Shown here in pieces: positions 59,067 through 64,000 of a stretch of DNA of 64,000 bases. The DNA is from Vagococcus humatus (GTDB lineage Bacteria > Bacillota > Bacilli > Lactobacillales > Vagococcaceae). The stretch covers positions 52,283-116,282 of the forward strand of contig NZ_PXZH01000006.1 in the NCBI RefSeq assembly GCF_003950325.1, in the 5' to 3' direction. The notes under the pieces were generated by a model. It ran no database searches, was not told the DNA's origin, and worked only from the letters and a program-made list of their open reading frames with translations. How positions within the stretch are numbered: the stretch's first letter is position 1; each line of letters starts with the position of its first letter. Position numbers and translations under genes: made by a program.

Positions 59067-59183
59067 ACGTTAATGTATATTTCTGAATTAAGAGGAGTTG
59101 TATTAGAAAATCATAATTTTTTCATAATAACTTCTCTTAATTTTTATTTTAAAATGATATAATTATTATTTTATGATAAAACG

Positions 59184-59316
59184 TTTACATTTATACAGAT
59201 ATATGCTATCTTATGTATATAGAATAATATTTAGTGGATTGTTACTATTTAATTAGGCAAAAACCGCACACAAGAGACTAGCTGATGTTAGTTTGTTGTT
59301 TGCGGTTTTTTCTTTT
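59184..59316 (+). promoter_or_regulatory. Promoter, RAT and terminator 2 (LicT site)
   Basis: Promoter TTTACA (59184-59189), 17 bases, extended TGCTATCTT (59205-59212... -10 at 59207). The second RAT (59236-59265) differs from the first by one base. The terminator is AAAAACCGCA (59259-59268) / TGCGGTTTTT (59301-59310) and a T run. The upstream AAAACGTTTACA resembles a catabolite-response site with a few mismatches. Controls licT-lacFEG, so licT is self-activated. Confidence 0.85.
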
Positions 59317-59342
59317 TATATTAAAGAGGGAGGAGGAAATAA

Positions 59343-60197
59343 ATGAAAGTTTTTCAAGTGTTAAATAATAACGTAGCAATAGTTCGTTTAGATGATGGAG
59401 AACAAGCTATCGCAATGGGAAAAGGCTTAGTTTTTAACAAAAAGAAGGGAGATCGATTAAATAAGCAGCAAGTTGATAAGTTATTCAAATTAGAGGGACA
59501 AAATCAAGAAGAAAATATAGCTTTGTTACTGCTGCATGATGTCCCAATCGATTTTATTACAACAACGTATGAAATAGTTGAACATGCCAAGATAAATTAT
59601 CAATTTTTAACTCAAGAGTATATCTATGTGACATTAACTGATCATATTTATTGGGCATACAAAAGGTTGGAAAATAATGAGTTAAATAATAACCTAATTC
59701 CTAATATGGAAAAACAATACCCAATAGAATACCAAATTTCAAAAGATGCTTTAGCTATTATTTATAGGAATTTAAATATATCTTTCCCAAAAGAAGAAAT
59801 TCAAAGCATTGCTCTACATTTTATTAATGCCAAAGGACAATCTGAAGAAACAAGTAAGTATGAAAATCGAAATATTAAAAATGTTTCAGAAATTGTACAA
59901 GAAGAGCTGAATTTACAGGGAATTTTTAGAACGGATAAAAACAAAAATTATTATGATCGTTTTATGGTTCACTTTAATTATTTTATTGATAGGTTAGATG
60001 AAAAAAGTGCTACAGATATTGAATTTACCAATGACCTTTTGGACCAACTACAACAGAGGTATCCTAAATCTTATCAATTAGCAACTAATATTTACACACG
60101 ATTAGAGCATGAATTTTGTATTCAAATTAATAAAAGCGAAGAGTTATACTTAGTGATTCATATCCAAAGATTAATTGGAGAATCATCAAAAAGATAA
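59343..60197 (+). CDS. licT: BglG/LicT-type transcription antiterminator
   Basis: The 284-residue RNA-binding antiterminator has an N-terminal CAT domain (1-55; KVFQVLNNNVAIVRLDDGEQAIAMGKGL) and two PTS-regulation domains with the expected phosphorylatable histidines: His81/His101 region and His159 in PRD1, His210 and His273 in PRD2. Unphosphorylated PRD1 plus HPr-phosphorylated PRD2 allow it to bind the two RATs. It is transcribed with the PTS it controls. Confidence 0.93.
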   Translation: MKVFQVLNNNVAIVRLDDGEQAIAMGKGLVFNKKKGDRLNKQQVDKLFKLEGQNQEENIALLLLHDVPIDFITTTYEIVEHAKINYQFLTQEYIYVTLTDHIYWAYKRLENNELNNNLIPNMEKQYPIEYQISKDALAIIYRNLNISFPKEEIQSIALHFINAKGQSEETSKYENRNIKNVSEIVQEELNLQGIFRTDKNKNYYDRFMVHFNYFIDRLDEKSATDIEFTNDLLDQLQQRYPKSYQLATNIYTRLEHEFCIQINKSEELYLVIHIQRLIGESSKR

Positions 60198-60225
60198 ACA
60201 GAAAAAATTTTGGAGGTAAATAATT

Positions 60226-60558
60226 ATGGCAACAAAAGAAGAGATTTCATTAATAGGATTTGCGATTGTAGCATATGCAGGAGATGCTAAAACATGTCTA
60301 TTTCAGGCAATGGACAGTGCTAGATTAGGAAAGATAGAGGAAGCAAGGAGCTATGTAGAAGAAGCAAACCAAGCAATTGTGGATGCACATAACGAACAAA
60401 CTAATTTATTAAGTCAAGAAGCAGGAGGTGCTGATTTAGATGTAACTTTTATTATGGTTCACGCTCAAGATAGTCTTATGACAACTATGTTATTAAAAGA
60501 TCAAGCAGAATATTTTATTGACATGTATGAGCGGCTAAATCAATTAGAAAAAAATTAA
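60226..60558 (+). CDS. lacF: PTS lactose/cellobiose-type IIA component
   Basis: The 110-residue phosphocarrier has the phosphorylatable His79 in IMVHAQDSLMT, and a helical bundle with SLIGFAIVAYAGDAKTCLFQAMD at the N-terminus. It relays phosphate from HPr to the IIB domain. Next to the fused IICB of the same operon. RBS TTGGAGG. Confidence 0.92.
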   Translation: MATKEEISLIGFAIVAYAGDAKTCLFQAMDSARLGKIEEARSYVEEANQAIVDAHNEQTNLLSQEAGGADLDVTFIMVHAQDSLMTTMLLKDQAEYFIDMYERLNQLEKN

Positions 60559-60574
60559 TAATGGAGGGATAAAA

Positions 60575-62302
60575 ATGGATGGAATTATTAAACAAATTGA
60601 TAAGTGGCAACCAACTTTTAAAAAGATTGCTACTAATAAGTATTTAAGAGCGATTAGAGATGGCTTTATTTCACTAATGCCAATTATCATTTTTTCAAGT
60701 TTATTTTTACTAGTTGCTTATGTACCTAACATCTGGGGATTTATGTGGCCAGAAAATGTAGAAGCGGCTTTAAATAAAGCGTATAACTATTCTATGGGAG
60801 CATTGGCATTTTTTGCGGCAGCAAATGTTTCGAGGGCTTTGGCTGTAAATTTAAATTTAGAACTACCTAAAACTAATCAGGTACCTGTTTCATCAGTGAT
60901 GTTTGCGACTCAAGTTGCCTTTTTATTAGTAGCAGTAGATCCAGTGTTTACTGATGAAGGTTTAAATTTATTTACAGGTTTTATTGGATCCAAAGGTTTG
61001 ATTGCAGCATTTTTAGTGTCATTTATTGTGCCTAATATTTATTTTTGGTGTTTTAAACATAAAATTACCATAAAATTACCTGATGAAGTTCCTCAGAATA
61101 TTTCAGAAGCTTTTCAAAATATTATTCCATTTAGTATCTCAACAACAGTATTTTGGTTGTTTGATATTGGGTTTAGAAAGCTAACAGGTACTAATTTAGC
61201 TGCCTGGATTATTGAAGCATTGGCTCCCCTTTTTACAGCTGCAGATGGCTATATTGGGTTAGCAATTATTTATGGGTTAATGGCATTTTTCTGGTTTATA
61301 GGTATTCATGGTCCCTCTATTGTTGAACCAGCAGTAACTGCAATTTACATGGTTAATGTAGAGCAAAATTTACATTTATATCAAGCAGGCCAGCATGCAG
61401 CTAATGTGTTGACTCCAGGAACTCAATATGCCGTAGCTACTTTAGGCGGAACTGGTGCCACTTTAGTAATTACTTATATGTTTGCAACTCTTGCAAAATC
61501 TAAAGAAATGAAAGCAGTAGGACGTGCTTCAGCCATACCAGTTACTTTTGGTGTTAATGAACCTATCTTGTTTGGAGCACCCTTAATTCTGAATCCAACA
61601 TTCATGATTCCATTTATATTTGCTCCTATCGCAAATGTTTGGTTATTCAAATTTTTTGTCGATGTTATTAAAATGCCAAGTTTTATTTACAATTTACCTT
61701 GGACAACACCTGGTCCTCTTTATATATTTATGGGAACCGGTTTTTCATTAATTGCATTACTATTTGCTGTAGTAGTTATGGCACTTGATTTTGTAATTTA
61801 TTATCCATTCTTTAAAGCTTATGACAGAATGAAAGTAGCTGAAGAAAAAGAGCAAGAACAAGAAGCTGAAACAGTTGAAAAGAAAATAACTGAAAGTATT
61901 ACTAACACAGACGTTGAATCTAAAGAAGTAGGAAATGTAGTTTATAATGCGTCTGAATTAATTAACTTAAATCAAACAAAAGATGGACAACACTTGAACG
62001 TTTTAGTGCTTTGTGCAGGTGGGGGAACTAGCGGTATTTTAGCTAAATCTTTAAATCAATTATCAGAAAAAGAGCATTTACCATTAGAAGCAGCAGCAAC
62101 TGCATTTGGTAATCACACTGCTTTGATTTCAGATATGGATGTTGTTGTACTGGCACCTCAGATGGCAACAATGAAGGATGAATTACAAAAAGAATGTGAT
62201 TTAAATAATGCTAAGATGATTACGACTAATGGAAAAGAGTATATTAATATGACTCGCAATGCTGATAAAGCATTAAAACTTATCACAGAAACCTTAGTAT
62301 AA
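60575..62302 (+). CDS. lacE: PTS lactose/cellobiose-type IICB component
   Basis: The 575-residue fused permease has an N-terminal IIC domain with ten or so helices (1-415; FFAAANVSRALAVN, IGIHGPSIVEPAVTAIY, FGVNEPILFGAPLILNP), an acidic linker (about 425-465), and a C-terminal IIB domain with the phosphorylatable Cys480 in LVLCAGGGTSGIL. Length and domain order match LacE. Substrate is lactose or a beta-galactoside, with the 6-phospho-beta-galactosidase following. Cellobiose cannot be excluded. Confidence 0.92.
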   Translation: MDGIIKQIDKWQPTFKKIATNKYLRAIRDGFISLMPIIIFSSLFLLVAYVPNIWGFMWPENVEAALNKAYNYSMGALAFFAAANVSRALAVNLNLELPKTNQVPVSSVMFATQVAFLLVAVDPVFTDEGLNLFTGFIGSKGLIAAFLVSFIVPNIYFWCFKHKITIKLPDEVPQNISEAFQNIIPFSISTTVFWLFDIGFRKLTGTNLAAWIIEALAPLFTAADGYIGLAIIYGLMAFFWFIGIHGPSIVEPAVTAIYMVNVEQNLHLYQAGQHAANVLTPGTQYAVATLGGTGATLVITYMFATLAKSKEMKAVGRASAIPVTFGVNEPILFGAPLILNPTFMIPFIFAPIANVWLFKFFVDVIKMPSFIYNLPWTTPGPLYIFMGTGFSLIALLFAVVVMALDFVIYYPFFKAYDRMKVAEEKEQEQEAETVEKKITESITNTDVESKEVGNVVYNASELINLNQTKDGQHLNVLVLCAGGGTSGILAKSLNQLSEKEHLPLEAAATAFGNHTALISDMDVVVLAPQMATMKDELQKECDLNNAKMITTNGKEYINMTRNADKALKLITETLV

Positions 62303-62320
62303 AAAGAAAGGACGAATTAG

Positions 62321-63736
<1,416 letters not shown>

Positions 63737-63781
63737 GGGTTGAATATTTTGTAGAGCTATTTACAAAATAAAAAAATAAAT

Positions 63782-63819
63782 ACCCACATTAAGGACTCCC
63801 CTCCTTAGTGTGGGTTCTT
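63782..63819. terminator. Bidirectional terminator after lacG
   Basis: ACCCACATTAAGGA, CTCCCC loop, TCCTTAGTGTGGGT, then T-rich. The right arm includes the stop codon of the RpiR-type gene on the other strand. Confidence 0.85.
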
Positions 63820-64000
63820 TGCTTTGTTTTTGTTCATTTTAGCAATGATAGTTTCAAACAAAAGAGTTCCAACTAAATTGAGCATTAGCCTAGAACGGAT
63901 TTTTTCTCGCGTTTTGGGAGCATCATACACATTGATAACGTGATCGCTTAATGTAGCAAGAGGATTGTCAGATAAGCTAGAGACTGCTAAGATTTTTGTG
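63805..64000 (-). CDS. C-terminus of MurR/RpiR-type regulator, partial
   Basis: The minus strand is open from the right edge to the TAA at 63805-63807 (64 residues visible: TKILAVSSLSDNPLATLSDH, ...VINVYDAPKTREKI...). The pattern LxxxSDHVINVYDAPKTREKIRSR fits the end of the sugar-isomerase (SIS) domain of RpiR-family regulators, which bind phosphosugars. It converges on the lac genes, so it might regulate them, although LicT already does so. Most of the gene lies beyond the window. Confidence 0.7.
   Translation of the reverse strand, partial: TKILAVSSLSDNPLATLSDHVINVYDAPKTREKIRSRLMLNLVGTLLFETIIAKMNKNKAKNPH

Overview
The window is low-GC Firmicute DNA and most likely comes from an Enterococcaceae chromosome (Enterococcus or Vagococcus type). 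The main reasons are the gene order pcrA-ligA-camS-gatCAB-dagK-rlmCD, a tmRNA tag ending in KNENNSFALAA, WxL surface proteins, an Apf-like LysM protein and lactose-type PTS genes.

Layout. (1) 1-6507 is the end of a decayed mobile element lying against the 3' end of the tmRNA gene. It holds unrecognised cargo genes, a type I toxin-antitoxin locus, and a plasmid-type replication initiator plus its partner gene, both disrupted. Repeats that look like recombinase sites lie next to the tmRNA end. (2) 6508-25142 is core chromosome: ssrA, a HAD phosphatase, a two-component system, an inositol-phosphatase-family gene, typA, csp, pcrA-ligA-camS, gatCAB, dagK and rlmCD. (3) 25249-41267 is a complete-looking choline-degrading glycyl-radical-enzyme microcompartment (BMC) locus. 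It starts with a MerR-type regulator and continues with shell proteins, a membrane transporter, CutC, CutD, aldehyde and alcohol dehydrogenases, PduL and accessory proteins. (4) 41283-53590 carries a GT8 glycosyltransferase, a FetAB-type ABC exporter, an Apf-like cell-wall protein and a gluconate operon. It also has a MarR-controlled RidA / C-S lyase / symporter operon and a lone hemG-like gene. (5) 54062-57475 is a WxL surface-protein operon. (6) 57485-63819 is a LicT-controlled beta-glucoside/lactose PTS region with two ribonucleic antiterminator sites. The C-terminus of an RpiR-type gene lies at the right edge.

How the BMC genes should work together (family knowledge): choline enters, CutC (activated by CutD) cleaves it to trimethylamine and acetaldehyde inside the shell, and acetaldehyde is dismutated by a CoA-acylating aldehyde dehydrogenase and an iron alcohol dehydrogenase. 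PduL turns acetyl-CoA into acetyl-phosphate. Unusual points are a second aldehyde dehydrogenase whose catalytic cysteine is replaced by proline, a shell protein with a Rho-N/SAP-like tail, a EutT-like protein without its cobalt-enzyme motif, and a promoter with a 20-bp spacer of the kind MerR proteins activate.

Other points of interest are two near-identical palindromes flanking the ridA operon promoter, a leader ORF in the toxin mRNA, an attenuator that can bury a Shine-Dalgarno sequence, a tmRNA resume codon that does not read alanine in the expected frame, and a GH1 enzyme with an altered glycone-binding residue. No CRISPR array, tRNA, rRNA, intact integrase or IS transposase was seen.
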